38,389 nucleotides of DNA from a virus (IMGVR_UViG_3300035703_000205:1-38389), one strand, 5' to 3'. Shown: positions 8,603-16,757, counted from the stretch's first letter. Translations and numbers: made by a program. Notes: a model not told the origin generated them from the letters alone.

Positions 8603-9061
8603 TTAATCCTCATCAAGCATTGGGTCGAAGCGCGGCGGATTGCTGAACTGATCGACCCGGAACGCCGAGGGGACGCGATCGGTGTCGGTCTCGACGCCCT
8701 CCATCTCGCTGATCGACATCCCGCCAGCCACCGGCACGCCCAGCCCGACAGATCCCAACCGCTTGCCCTCTTTGATGAGGCGAACGGCGAGCTCTGCATA
8801 TTGCGTCGCGCGCTGGGAGTAGGAAGACGAAACGCTTTCAATGCTGGTGTCCACCAGCCGCGCATATTTGCCCGAAAGCGCGCGGCAGATGAGCGCGCTC
8901 GCGTTGTAAATGTCATCAGCAGCCTGAGAGAGCCCGAATGCGATCTCTTCGTCGCTGACTTGCTGATCGGTCGTGTCGGTGTCGCCTACGAGGAGGCGCA
9001 CGGCATCCCGCCGCGTTGTTGCGCTCGTTGTGCCGGGCGCTCCCCCGTAAGTCCACGTCAT
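8603..9061 (-). CDS. Head-tail connector / adaptor protein (gp6-like)
   Basis: 152-residue helical protein expected to dock under the portal as the adaptor ring. The sequence DAVRLLVGDTDTTDQQVSDEEI near residue 20 is typical of the phage gp6/gp15-like connectors (RxxLGDtdxxdxxlsDeei), followed by long helices (DDIYNASALICRALSGKYARL). It starts at ATG 9061, overlapping the stop of the upstream ORF as TAATG. The C-terminus is Pro/Asp-rich and likely flexible. Confidence 0.82.
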   Translation of the reverse strand: MTWTYGGAPGTTSATTRRDAVRLLVGDTDTTDQQVSDEEIAFGLSQAADDIYNASALICRALSGKYARLVDTSIESVSSSYSQRATQYAELAVRLIKEGKRLGSVGLGVPVAGGMSISEMEGVETDTDRVPSAFRVDQFSNPPRFDPMLDED

Positions 9062-9348
9062 TAGACCACCTTTTTAGTTCGCGTCGGTTTAACCGGCGCG
9101 GGATCTGGGACATCTTCGGCGATCTCTTCGCCGAGGCCGTTTTCGCTTAGGTCGACTTCAAGGTTTCCGGGCGCATAATGGCGAACCTTACCCGCCCGGA
9201 ATAGGAGCGCGACCTTCTCTGCGGCAATGCCAAGGGCTTGCCAATCGAACGCTGCGCCGCGATTGAACCGACGTCCGTGAGCCACGAACGAGCGGAACGC
9301 GAAGAGCGGGTCCGACTTCTGGAAAGATCTCTGCTCGAGCTTCATCAT
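9061..9348 (-). CDS. Hypothetical protein between capsid and connector genes
   Basis: 95-residue protein, not recognised. It is basic in its first half and acidic with a Pro/Lys tail (PAPVKPTRTKKVV) at the end. Its start, one of two adjacent ATG codons (9348/9345), overlaps the stop of the major capsid gene, and its stop overlaps the connector start, so it belongs to the head operon. A role in head completion is only a guess from position. Confidence 0.65.
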   Translation of the reverse strand: MMKLEQRSFQKSDPLFAFRSFVAHGRRFNRGAAFDWQALGIAAEKVALLFRAGKVRHYAPGNLEVDLSENGLGEEIAEDVPDPAPVKPTRTKKVV

Positions 9349-10337
9349 GCGACGATCGCGTCCCAGAAGTAGCCCAGCGACGAGGAGACGACCTTGTGAT
9401 CGTAGTGCGAGCGAGCGCGCACGACGTCGGTGTCTTCTTCATCACGGCGCTTGGTGTCGATCACGAACCCGTACTCGTTCGTGCCGCCCAGATAGCCCGC
9501 CCACGAGAACGTGTAGCCTGCTGCGGGCGTCATGATGCCGGGCGATGGTGGGCGATAGGTCAACAAGCACTTCTTGCCCAGAATGAACGAGTGAGCGGCG
9601 GTGTCGCCCTCTGCTGCGGTGTTCTGGATGGCCTCGCCTACCATGACCTCATCAACTTCGAAGATCTGCGCAAGCAGGTTCAGCGAAGCGATCGAAGGCT
9701 GCGAGGTGGTCGCGCCGCCGTTGATCCGGCCTTGGATGTCTGGGTGATCGATCAATGCCGAATAGACCGGGCGGCCCATCGCCATGACGTTTGGCTTGAT
9801 GCCGGTCGAGCCGAGGATGAAGTCGATCCCGGTGCGCACGTTGCCGATAGGGTCGCCGTTGGTCGTGTCCGACCAGCGAATGACCTGATCAGTCGAAGGC
9901 GAGGACGCGACGCCGGTGATGTCCTTGCTCCAGATGCCGGTCGAGAAGAACGACGACGAGAAGTCGACTTCTTTTTGGATTAGCATCTGGTGGGTCGCCA
10001 GTTCTGCGGCTGCGCGTGCAGGATCCGCAGCTGGATCTGCGTTGGCGCGCACTTGGTCTGGGATCGGGATCGCGACGCCATATTCCTCGCAGAAATAGCT
10101 GTCGTTAGAGACGGCATAACCGACCTCAGACACGCGAGCACCAGCGGCGCGCTTCTTAGCGCCGTTGCGGTTGAAGAACGAGCGGTCGAACGTGAAGAAT
10201 TTGTCCGACTGCTTTTGCACTGGCACGTTCTGGAAAACGCGCGAGGAGATGAACGACCCCGGGTTTTGCAGCAGCGCGACAGAGATGTTAGTAAGGGCTG
10301 CGTCGATATGGAACGCGCCGACGTTAGGTTGTGGCAT
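9345..10337 (-). CDS. Major capsid protein
   Basis: 330-residue major capsid subunit. The segment order fits HK97-fold capsid proteins: N-terminal arm (residues 1-40), an extended E-loop region with KQSDKFFTFDRSFF, the long spine helix (AAAELATHQMLIQKEVDFSSSF), and P-domain strands with IKPNVMAMGRPVYSALIDHP and the late YLGGTNEYGFVIDTKRRDE. It is flanked by a DUF2190-type decoration gene and connector genes. No N-terminal scaffold domain is fused; scaffold is encoded separately upstream. The start at ATG 10337 has a GGGGG-type ribosome site. Confidence 0.88.
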   Translation of the reverse strand: MPQPNVGAFHIDAALTNISVALLQNPGSFISSRVFQNVPVQKQSDKFFTFDRSFFNRNGAKKRAAGARVSEVGYAVSNDSYFCEEYGVAIPIPDQVRANADPAADPARAAAELATHQMLIQKEVDFSSSFFSTGIWSKDITGVASSPSTDQVIRWSDTTNGDPIGNVRTGIDFILGSTGIKPNVMAMGRPVYSALIDHPDIQGRINGGATTSQPSIASLNLLAQIFEVDEVMVGEAIQNTAAEGDTAAHSFILGKKCLLTYRPPSPGIMTPAAGYTFSWAGYLGGTNEYGFVIDTKRRDEEDTDVVRARSHYDHKVVSSSLGYFWDAIVA

Positions 10338-10355
10338 GATTTAAATCCCCCTGCC

Positions 10356-10724
10356 TTATGCTGATGCGCCGCGAGGCTGGAATAGGATCTCGATGATCCG
10401 CCCAGCCGCGCCAGTTTCAAGAGCCGTGCCGAGGATGATATCCCCGGTCGCTGGATTTACTGCGGTTCCGCTGGCATCAGAAGCCACGGGCCCGCCACGG
10501 GTGACGACGCCACCGCAAACGACCTTGACCTTGCCAGCGATCGCCACGAGCGCAGCACGCCCAGCGGCTGCGGGAGCGTCTTGCAGAACGCCGTCCGCGT
10601 CGAGCCCGTCACCGGTGGGGTCAATTTGACCATCCGCTGCGACGGAAACGAAGTAGAACTGCTTCGTCGAGAGGTCTGCACCAGCCTCGAGCGTGACGCA
10701 GAGCATATTGTCTTGAGTTGCCAT
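10356..10724 (-). CDS. Capsid decoration / stabilising protein (DUF2190-like)
   Basis: 122-residue Ala/Gly-rich beta protein. The pattern of alternating strands with GADLSTKQFYFV, AAAGRAALVAIAG and GTALETGAAGRIIEILFQ matches DUF2190 capsid cement proteins, which bind the outside of the mature capsid. It sits directly before the major capsid gene. ATG at 10724 has a strong AAGGAGG seven bases upstream, in keeping with high expression. Confidence 0.8.
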   Translation of the reverse strand: MATQDNMLCVTLEAGADLSTKQFYFVSVAADGQIDPTGDGLDADGVLQDAPAAAGRAALVAIAGKVKVVCGGVVTRGGPVASDASGTAVNPATGDIILGTALETGAAGRIIEILFQPRGASA

Positions 10725-10735
10725 TCGAGGCCTCC

Positions 10736-11575
10736 TTACTGCGCGTGATTGCGTTTAGCGAAGAGCTCCGCGCCGCGTCCGGTCTTGGTCACTTCGGCGA
10801 ATGCCTTGGCGAACGTGACCTTCTTTTCGGCGGCGAAATCTTCTGCCATCTTGTTGAGTTCGGTCATGGCGTCGGTCTCTTGCGGAGCGACGCTGCCGAA
10901 CTCGCGGGTCAGCTTCGAGGCGAGAGCGTTCGCGCCTTTCAGCATAGCATGGGCTGCCTTGCGGACAGCTTCATCAGCGATCGCGTCGACCGCTTTGAGA
11001 ACTTCGCCCTTGGTCACGGCGTCGCCTGCCAAGTGCGGGATTTCGGCGCTCACGCGCTTGACCAGCTCTTCGGCTTCCAGCTTCTTTGTGACGGCTGCGA
11101 GTTCGTCAGCCTGCTTTGAGATCACCGACAGGACGCTCGCAGGGAGCGCGCTTTTCAGGATCGTCTCGCCACCGACTTCGATATAGTCTTCGGCTTTGCG
11201 CTTCTCGACAGTGACAGCCTCATCCGCAAGTTGGACGACATAGCCTTCGGTCTCAAGCGATTTTACAAGCGCGTCGACAGAACCTTCGAGGCGCTTGTTT
11301 GCCGCCTCGAGTTCCACGAGGCGCTTTTCTTGATCGGACATAGATTGACCCCCTTTGCCCGGATCGCCGGACGGGCCGGCCCCCTTGCTGCGCCTCATCT
11401 GCGCAACCTGTTTGCGGGCGTCGTCCTCTGACATCCCTCCCGCAATCAGTTCTTTGATTTTGTCTTCGTCTGGCATCATGTCGCGCTTGAACATCACGAC
11501 ACGCGCAGCCGGGTTTGCGGGTTCGTCGACCAGCGAGAGCTCGATCAGTTCCAGATCCGTCAGATTATACGGCAT
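10736..11575 (-). CDS. Scaffold protein carrying the C-terminal strand of the capsid protease
   Basis: 279-residue Lys/Glu/Ala-rich, coiled-coil protein between protease and decoration genes: the expected head scaffold. Helices start around residue 95 (QEKRLVELEAANKRLEGS) and continue to the C-terminus. Its first 35 residues are different: LTDLELIELSLVDEPANP resembles the conserved C-terminal part of XkdF/S78-type proteases (EISLV..PANP.A). The preceding gene stops just before this part, in another frame, with an 11-base overlap (ATG 11575, TAA 11565). Either the two are coupled separate products, or a +1 shift makes a protease-scaffold fusion; the second would mirror protease/scaffold fusions known in other phages. 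Confidence 0.75.
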   Translation of the reverse strand: MPYNLTDLELIELSLVDEPANPAARVVMFKRDMMPDEDKIKELIAGGMSEDDARKQVAQMRRSKGAGPSGDPGKGGQSMSDQEKRLVELEAANKRLEGSVDALVKSLETEGYVVQLADEAVTVEKRKAEDYIEVGGETILKSALPASVLSVISKQADELAAVTKKLEAEELVKRVSAEIPHLAGDAVTKGEVLKAVDAIADEAVRKAAHAMLKGANALASKLTREFGSVAPQETDAMTELNKMAEDFAAEKKVTFAKAFAEVTKTGRGAELFAKRNHAQ

Positions 11576-13016
11576 TGCGTTTCCCCATGCCTCCGATGCT
11601 AAAGGCGGCGAGTTCGCCGCTCTTAACTCTGCTCCATACACTATCATCGTGCACTTTCATAGCCACGATCCACCCTTCCATTGCAGAGTGCACGCCCAAC
11701 GCCTCGCCCAGCGCCTTTGTGAGCGGGAAGGAGTGAATAACCTCCCCGATCTTGCCGCCTTCGTGCATCGCTTTGGCAGTGCGAACGTCGGCCATAAAGT
11801 TGTCGGCGGCCTTGGTCATCACCTCCGCCGAGATGATGTCGCCCTGCCGGTCAATCATCGGCTTGCCATCGATCGACACGACCGACGCCCAGCCCCAAAC
11901 GATGCGCGCTTCGTCGTCGATCTTGATGATCTTAGCCGCGCGCTTTTCCATGCGCGCGTCGATGATCGCGCTGATCGCGGCGTCGATCACGGCTTCGATC
12001 ATCTCGCCCGTCGGATCTTCGACCTCTTCGCCTTCTGGCGACATCATGCCCGCCGTGCCCACCATGTCGAGGTAGTCCTCATGCGTCGCCCCGGGCATAT
12101 AGAACACCTGCCCGTCTGGCCCTTCGGTCATATGCGCGGCGAGCCCCAGCCCGAGCTGTTGCGCGCGCTGCACTGCTTCGATCGACGTCGTGAACACGTC
12201 ATCCGAGATCTGCCGCTTTTCCATCTGGTTCATTTTCGTCATCTCCGAGACTGAGGTTCCGCTTTCCCACATCCGGCACGACCAGTAACGCGCCGAGGTC
12301 TTGTCGGTCGCCGTGTCGCAAGAGTGCCGCGAGCGGAAGTTGGCGCGGGCTTGGGGGTCATCACGGCGGATCTCCATCTTGGGATCGCCGAACGTCACTT
12401 TCTTGGTCTTGTCGCCGTCCTTGACGTAAACGCCGAACTTCTTGCTCGCGCCAGCTGGGAGGCGGAACGGCTGGTCAAGTTCGACCTCGCGCCCCTGATA
12501 GTCGGCTTTCTCGACGCCCCGGGTCGACATAGGATGTTTTTCTGGCAACAGATCCGTGTCGTGCTTGCCCGACCGAAACCGGCCATCGCGGATGGCGCGC
12601 AGGAAATTGTTGACCCGCGCCATAGCCCACTGCTCCGGGGAGCTTACACTGGGCCGCACGCTGCCCGGGTTCGTGCGATACGCGCCGATCCCCCGGTCAT
12701 AGACCTGCCGCAGCATATCGACAGTCACGCGCCCCTTGTCGCCGTCCTCTGCGTTGTGCGCCTCGACCTTGGCGCGCAGCGTGTCCGTTGACACCTTCTC
12801 GAGCGCCTCGTCGGCCTTCTCGATGTAAACGCCGTCCTTGCCCTTTGTGTAGCCTGCGCTCTCGATCGCAGCATACGCCGCGCCGAATGCCCGGCCCTCC
12901 TGATAGCCCCGCTCGATGCTGTCGTTGAACACGCCGCGCCAGATTGATCGCGCCTTATCGCTGGTCAGCACGCGCTTCACCGCGCCCGGTAGATCGTCAT
13001 TGGTTTGATAGGGCAT
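11565..13016 (-). CDS. ChaB-XkdF capsid maturation protease
   Basis: 483-residue multidomain protein. Residues 1-60 (MPYQTNDDLPGAVKRVL... to ...AAIESAGYTK) are a ChaB-like domain. Residues about 130-265 contain VNNFLRAIRDGRFRSGKHDTD and a Cys-bearing segment RHSCDTATDKTSARYWSC. The C-terminal 150 residues form an XkdF-like protease domain: WGWASVVSIDGKPMIDRQGD, a candidate catalytic His in KAMHEGG and Ser in LAAFSIGG. It should process capsid and scaffold subunits. The last conserved strand expected after FSIGG is missing here and appears at the start of the next ORF. The start is ATG 13016 with AAGGA upstream; repeat element A lies just upstream. Confidence 0.82.
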   Translation of the reverse strand: MPYQTNDDLPGAVKRVLTSDKARSIWRGVFNDSIERGYQEGRAFGAAYAAIESAGYTKGKDGVYIEKADEALEKVSTDTLRAKVEAHNAEDGDKGRVTVDMLRQVYDRGIGAYRTNPGSVRPSVSSPEQWAMARVNNFLRAIRDGRFRSGKHDTDLLPEKHPMSTRGVEKADYQGREVELDQPFRLPAGASKKFGVYVKDGDKTKKVTFGDPKMEIRRDDPQARANFRSRHSCDTATDKTSARYWSCRMWESGTSVSEMTKMNQMEKRQISDDVFTTSIEAVQRAQQLGLGLAAHMTEGPDGQVFYMPGATHEDYLDMVGTAGMMSPEGEEVEDPTGEMIEAVIDAAISAIIDARMEKRAAKIIKIDDEARIVWGWASVVSIDGKPMIDRQGDIISAEVMTKAADNFMADVRTAKAMHEGGKIGEVIHSFPLTKALGEALGVHSAMEGWIVAMKVHDDSVWSRVKSGELAAFSIGGMGKRNAV

Positions 13017-13058
13017 ATCAGATCCTTTTCAGGGGAGGACAGAGATTTGAGGAGGGCG

Positions 13059-13125
13059 CAAAATCGGCCAGAACCCCGGAGGTGCGACCCTGCGCTAGCA
13101 GGTCTCCCCTTCGGGTTCCATCCGC
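13059..13125. ncRNA. Candidate structured RNA core, copy A
   Basis: Three nested helices can be drawn: GAACCC (13071-13076) with GGGTTC (13113-13118); a GGAG/CTCC-type middle pair; and CCTGC (13089-13093) with GCAGG (13098-13102) around a GCTA loop. Flanking CGG and CCG can extend the outer stem after a small internal loop. Compared with copy B the inner stem sequence differs (CCTGC/GCAGG versus CCCCGC/GCGGGG) but pairing is kept, which supports selection on structure. Function unknown. Confidence 0.55.
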
Positions 13126-13134
13126 AGGTTCACA

Positions 13135-13185
13135 GGGAGGAGAGGATAATACTATAGGGAAACCTGTCCTCTCCTCCCAGTTTTT
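13135..13185 (+). terminator. Hairpin with T-run, plus-strand direction
   Basis: GGGAGGAGAGGA (13135-13146) pairs perfectly with TCCTCTCCTCCC (13167-13178) around a 20-base loop, followed by AG and five T. It is a strong intrinsic terminator on the plus strand, although all genes here are on the minus strand. Confidence 0.65.
13145..13158 (-). promoter_or_regulatory. Candidate TATA-type promoter box, copy A
   Basis: On the minus strand the loop of the hairpin reads CTATAGTATTATCC; copy B has CTATACTATATCC at the same relative place. Both precede the structured core and then a late operon. No convincing -35 is visible, so this is only a candidate. Confidence 0.3.
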
Positions 13186-13193
13186 GGGCGCGG

Positions 13194-14027
13194 TCAATCG
13201 ACATCTTCGATCCACCCATAGAAGCCCGCCGATGCGGTCGCCGCCTTGTCTGTCGTGACGCGAAACCCGATGATCGCGCCGGCTGGAAATGCCGCCAGCG
13301 CGCCATCCGCGAGCGCCGTTGTGTTGTCTTGCAGTTCGATCGTGCCCTGTCGAAACAGCATCCCGACGTCCTCGAAGCGGTCGACGCTCCCGTCGAGGTT
13401 CCCGATCACTGATGCAACGAATGAGATTTGCACCTTGGCGGCGGAGGTTCCCGAGTTCGCGCCAGCAAATAGCGAATGAACGATCAGCCGCTTGCCATCT
13501 GGGACGCGGAAGGCGGTGCTGCGCGTGCCGCGCGCGCCAGCATCAAGCAGCTTATAGCGAGTGTCGCTGTTCGTGACAGTGATGTCGCCGACAGCGCCTT
13601 TTACAGATCCAAATGTCAGCCCATGCAGATCGCCGACCCAGCGCACATTGGTCGCCGTCGTCAGCACGGGCGTCGTGCCGTTCATCGTCACGATCTCGCT
13701 CTGCGGGTTCAGGTTCGCGTCGAGATAGTTGAACCGCAGCGTTCGAACGCCCGTGCCTGCCGCGCTGTCCTGCGCGCTGGTCGAAACCAGCGTCATCTGC
13801 ACGCCGCCTGCGGGCGCGACGGACGGGTCTTTCACAGTCGAGCCGGGCCATATCATAATATCTGTCACCGCGCCGCTGGTCGTCAGCGTCCCGGTGACAG
13901 CGATCGACTGCGCGCCCTCGACGCGTCCCCGGGCGATCTCGACCTGCTGCGTGAACATCAGTCGCCAGATCCGCTGCGACCAGTCGCGCACGGGCTTGAT
14001 CGTCTTTGTGTAGCCGGTTTCCGTCAT
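13194..14027 (-). CDS. Hypothetical virion protein between MuF and protease genes
   Basis: 277-residue protein, not recognised. It is beta-rich with Thr/Gly/Ser/Ala repeats, has no signal or membrane segment, and ends GFRVTTDKAATASAGFYGWIED. The composition resembles head fibre or decoration proteins. ATG 14027 overlaps the stop of the preceding small ORF (ATGA), so it is co-translated with the head genes; its stop lies eight bases from the end of element A. A structural role is inferred only from composition and position. Confidence 0.65.
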   Translation of the reverse strand: MTETGYTKTIKPVRDWSQRIWRLMFTQQVEIARGRVEGAQSIAVTGTLTTSGAVTDIMIWPGSTVKDPSVAPAGGVQMTLVSTSAQDSAAGTGVRTLRFNYLDANLNPQSEIVTMNGTTPVLTTATNVRWVGDLHGLTFGSVKGAVGDITVTNSDTRYKLLDAGARGTRSTAFRVPDGKRLIVHSLFAGANSGTSAAKVQISFVASVIGNLDGSVDRFEDVGMLFRQGTIELQDNTTALADGALAAFPAGAIIGFRVTTDKAATASAGFYGWIEDVD

Positions 14028-14242
14028 AGCACCTTGCCTTTTTCTGGATCCGGAACGGAGACCCCGCGAATGAAATCTGCGTCGGTTATCGGGCTCCCGC
14101 GCAGGATCGCCCGGCCCATTGTTTCGGGGAGTGCGTAATATTCAGCATCGCTCATAGACCGCATATCCGGGAGATCACCGGGGAACCGCTCGATGTAGCG
14201 CTCAATCGCGGTTCGAAATCTCACAGTAAATGCGTCCATCAT
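14024..14242 (-). CDS. Small ORF downstream of the MuF-zincin gene
   Basis: 72-residue protein (or 71 from the second ATG at 14239), not recognised. It has charged helical segments (FRTAIERYIERFPG) and MSDAEYYALPETMGRAILRGSP. The start overlaps the stop of the MuF-zincin gene as ATGATG and its stop overlaps the next start, so translation is coupled on both sides. Being strictly coupled to a putative effector domain makes an inhibitor or partner role possible, but nothing in the sequence proves it. Confidence 0.65.
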   Translation of the reverse strand: MMDAFTVRFRTAIERYIERFPGDLPDMRSMSDAEYYALPETMGRAILRGSPITDADFIRGVSVPDPEKGKVL

Positions 14243-16374
14243 CTGAGCGCCTCCTCAACCATTGCTTCAAACATCTTCGACGTGCGCGGGAAGAACCGCA
14301 CGAAAACCGCGTATTGAGTTGCATTTCCGCTAGTCCACGCCTCGAACCAGTTTGCAAATAGCTGGGCGCTTGTCCCAAGTCCGTATTTTCGAGACGATGA
14401 TCTATAAGTGAAATCTGATCTTTTGCCGACAAGGTTCGCTCTATCTGATAGAGTAAGGAACTCTGCATAGTAATCTTTTTTATGCCCAAAGTTGTATCCA
14501 ATGTCTTGAAGCGTCGCCGCTCCTATGCTGTCAGATAATCCGGCGAGCGGGGATCCTCTCTTGTATGAGGCAAGCTGCGTTAAGAGCGTCCAATGATCGC
14601 GCTGGTCGTAGGATACGAGAAATTCAACAGCGTTGCGCACCGCCCGGAAGGTCTCGCGGGAAGTATCCGGGATTGCGCCGGGCTCTAGTTGCAGATCCGG
14701 GCAAACTTTCTGCGCCTGTTTGAAGTCCAATCCGCGCTTTGCAAATTCAGCTTCGAGCTTTCCATAAACTGCTGCGGCGCTGTAGCGATCCTCCAAGCCG
14801 AGATCATCCCGCAGTTTTTGCTGGGCCGCGATCACGCGCTCTTCTATACCTGCCGCCGCTTGTTGCGGTGTTGCTGTCCACCCTGTCGGGGCCGTCCTTC
14901 TGAGCGATGCTTCTAGATCTTTAGCGTCCTCCGCAATAGCTTGGAGGGCACGGCGAGACGCGACCCAGCCGTAGTTGTCAGTGAAATCCTGCGGTGCGCC
15001 TTCTTTTGTGAGGAAATACCTATCAATCACGGCATCAATATGATGCCCGTATTCGTGCCGCATGGTTGTTTGATAATCTTCTGAAGCGGTGTCGCGGTTT
15101 GACATCGCAATTCGAAGAGATGTCCCCTCATGCCACGCCCCACTGGCAACAAATTGGACGCCGCCCTTCAGATCCCCTAGCTTCTCGATCACTGCCATGC
15201 GATCGGGATCTGTATCCATGAACGCAGGCGCGACGTTGAGGCGCTCGTCGATGGTCTTATTCGCCCAGACCCGCCGCCGCCGTTCTTCGTCAGTCATCGC
15301 CGGGAGAGGAGCGGGAGCCGGACGCGGCGGCGGGGGCGGCGCGACCACCGCTCCCGGGGAGGGCGGAAGCAGGTCGCGAGAGATGATGCGCGCGAAGACC
15401 GCGCACCGGCATTGGATGGTGTTCGCGGCAAGCGCGCTGGGATCCCCGGGATAGAGGATAGGGCCGAGCGGGCTTGCGAAGGTTTCCGCCTGCCCGACGC
15501 CGCGCGGGTTGATCTGCGGGATCTGGACGTGCGAGTTCCGAACGTGCCCGTCGTTGGTGTTGATCCACGTCCTGCGCACCTGCCGGATGTCGATCTGCCC
15601 TTTGTTGATCATGTCCTGAAAGAGCTCCCACTGCGCGCCCTGCACGGCCCGGATGCTCTCTGTGCGCGCGATGACGTTCGCCCGGTATTTGACATATCGG
15701 TCGCGATACCGGTCGACCAGTGAGCGGATCTGCGCGTCGGTCAGCGCTTTGTCGTTGGCGATTGCGCGCCCGACGGATCCATCACTGCGCCGGTCGCGCA
15801 GCTTGCGCTCCAGCGCCTCCGGGTCGAGCGCGCGCAGCATCCGCTCATAGTTTGACACCGCCGCTTCCTGCCGCCGCGTCAGCCCGATGGAACCCCTGAT
15901 CTGGCGCGCAATGGCGAACGGGTCATCGCCCGCTGTCAGCCCGCGCTGGAGCACCTGCCGGATCGTGTCGCGCGTCGTCTGGTCGATCTCGCGGATCCGC
16001 GTCGACGTCATCGTGATGGCGAACTGCTCAAGACGCGGGTTCAGCCCGACGGCGATCTCGAAGTCCGCCTGCGCGCCGTTGATCACGCCCTGCGTTGTGC
16101 TGGTGGCCTTCACGCCTGCGAGGACGGCCTGCTCGATCGCCGCGCCGTAGGGTTGCCATTCGGTCGACGTGAAGTGACCTGAGAAGGCGTTCTCGAGCGA
16201 GGTGAAGTCGCGCCGCTCGATCAGCCGCGCGATCTGCTCGGCCGGGACGCGGGTCCGGATCGCCTCGATCGCCGCGATGAACGCGCGCGCAATTCGCGGC
16301 TCCATGCGTTCTGCCGCCCGCAAGAACACGGCCACGGCGTCGGACGCGGTGATCTTGCGGATGGCGGCGTTCAT
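14239..16374 (-). CDS. MuF-type minor head protein fused to a zincin metallopeptidase-like domain
   Basis: 711 residues. The N-terminal part to about residue 325 is a phage head morphogenesis (SPP1 gp7/Mu F-like) domain ending in the NTIQCRCAVF motif, found next to the portal; such proteins enter the capsid in few copies and can be ejected with DNA. A Pro-rich linker (VVAPPPPPRPAPAPLP) follows. The C-terminal 350 residues carry RHEYGHHID, a HExxH zinc site with His440, Glu441 and His444, and a candidate third ligand in YYAEFLTL or NWFEAW. The 3' half is visibly more AT-rich than the 5' half (for example 23 G/C of 60 at 14401-14460), suggesting separate origin. Possible roles are an ejected effector or head-maturation protease. 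Confidence 0.82.
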   Translation of the reverse strand: MNAAIRKITASDAVAVFLRAAERMEPRIARAFIAAIEAIRTRVPAEQIARLIERRDFTSLENAFSGHFTSTEWQPYGAAIEQAVLAGVKATSTTQGVINGAQADFEIAVGLNPRLEQFAITMTSTRIREIDQTTRDTIRQVLQRGLTAGDDPFAIARQIRGSIGLTRRQEAAVSNYERMLRALDPEALERKLRDRRSDGSVGRAIANDKALTDAQIRSLVDRYRDRYVKYRANVIARTESIRAVQGAQWELFQDMINKGQIDIRQVRRTWINTNDGHVRNSHVQIPQINPRGVGQAETFASPLGPILYPGDPSALAANTIQCRCAVFARIISRDLLPPSPGAVVAPPPPPRPAPAPLPAMTDEERRRRVWANKTIDERLNVAPAFMDTDPDRMAVIEKLGDLKGGVQFVASGAWHEGTSLRIAMSNRDTASEDYQTTMRHEYGHHIDAVIDRYFLTKEGAPQDFTDNYGWVASRRALQAIAEDAKDLEASLRRTAPTGWTATPQQAAAGIEERVIAAQQKLRDDLGLEDRYSAAAVYGKLEAEFAKRGLDFKQAQKVCPDLQLEPGAIPDTSRETFRAVRNAVEFLVSYDQRDHWTLLTQLASYKRGSPLAGLSDSIGAATLQDIGYNFGHKKDYYAEFLTLSDRANLVGKRSDFTYRSSSRKYGLGTSAQLFANWFEAWTSGNATQYAVFVRFFPRTSKMFEAMVEEALR

Positions 16375-16757
16375 TAGATGCTGCCCAAATCTGCGAAAGC
16401 GGGCGAGCCAAGCGGCAGTTTAGTGCGGAACGCGTGATAAACTTCGTATAAATTGTCGTCGCCGGGGAATAGGTCGAAGCATTGCCGCACATCCTGCAAC
16501 ATGACGCGCACGTATTCGTCACCGAACCGCTTGATCGACGCGATCGCCGAAGTGCGGATCCACCGCTGCGGGCTCATCTCAATGAAGTCGCGCGCAAACG
16601 CGTCGGTCTCGACGAACTCCGCGCCGTTGATCACGGCAAACTGCAAGCCCGGAGCGTGCACGATCATCGTTTCGCCCGACATCGACGCTTCGATAGCGGC
16701 CACAGTAAAGTCGTCGATCGCGATCCATATGCCGCGCGGGTAGACTTGGAACCTCAT
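16374..16757 (-). CDS. Hypothetical protein between portal and MuF genes
   Basis: 127-residue protein, not recognised. It opens MRFQVYPRGIWIAIDDF and has mixed alpha/beta character with several aromatic residues toward the C-terminus (CFDLFPGDDNLYEVYHAF). Start and stop both overlap the neighbours by a few bases (ATGA and TAATG), so it is part of the head operon. No motif points to a function. Confidence 0.7.
   Translation of the reverse strand: MRFQVYPRGIWIAIDDFTVAAIEASMSGETMIVHAPGLQFAVINGAEFVETDAFARDFIEMSPQRWIRTSAIASIKRFGDEYVRVMLQDVRQCFDLFPGDDNLYEVYHAFRTKLPLGSPAFADLGSI

Larger units (their letters stand above)
13034..13185. repeat. Composite non-coding element, copy A
   Basis: Gene-free stretch between the protease start (13016) and the next gene's end (13194). 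In plus-strand order it holds GGAGGACAGA (13034-13043), a 16-base spacer, a core that shares an exact 24-base block with copy B (13059-13082) and folds into a nested hairpin, then a 12-bp hairpin with a T-run, whose right arm contains the inverse CTGTCCTC. Copy B is at 21169-21395. The orientation of any transcript is not settled: the plus strand ends in a good terminator, while the minus strand would place it in the 5' leader of the capsid operon. Confidence 0.85.

Noticed and set aside
11355-12254. Plus-strand ORF of 299 codons
   Set aside because: Antisense to scaffold and protease genes; His/Arg-rich shadow with no start signal.
13147-13163. TAATAC...TATAGGGAAA resembling a T7-type promoter
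   Set aside because: About seven internal bases of the T7 consensus are missing, and no single-subunit RNA polymerase gene is present; on the relevant strand there is no gene to drive.
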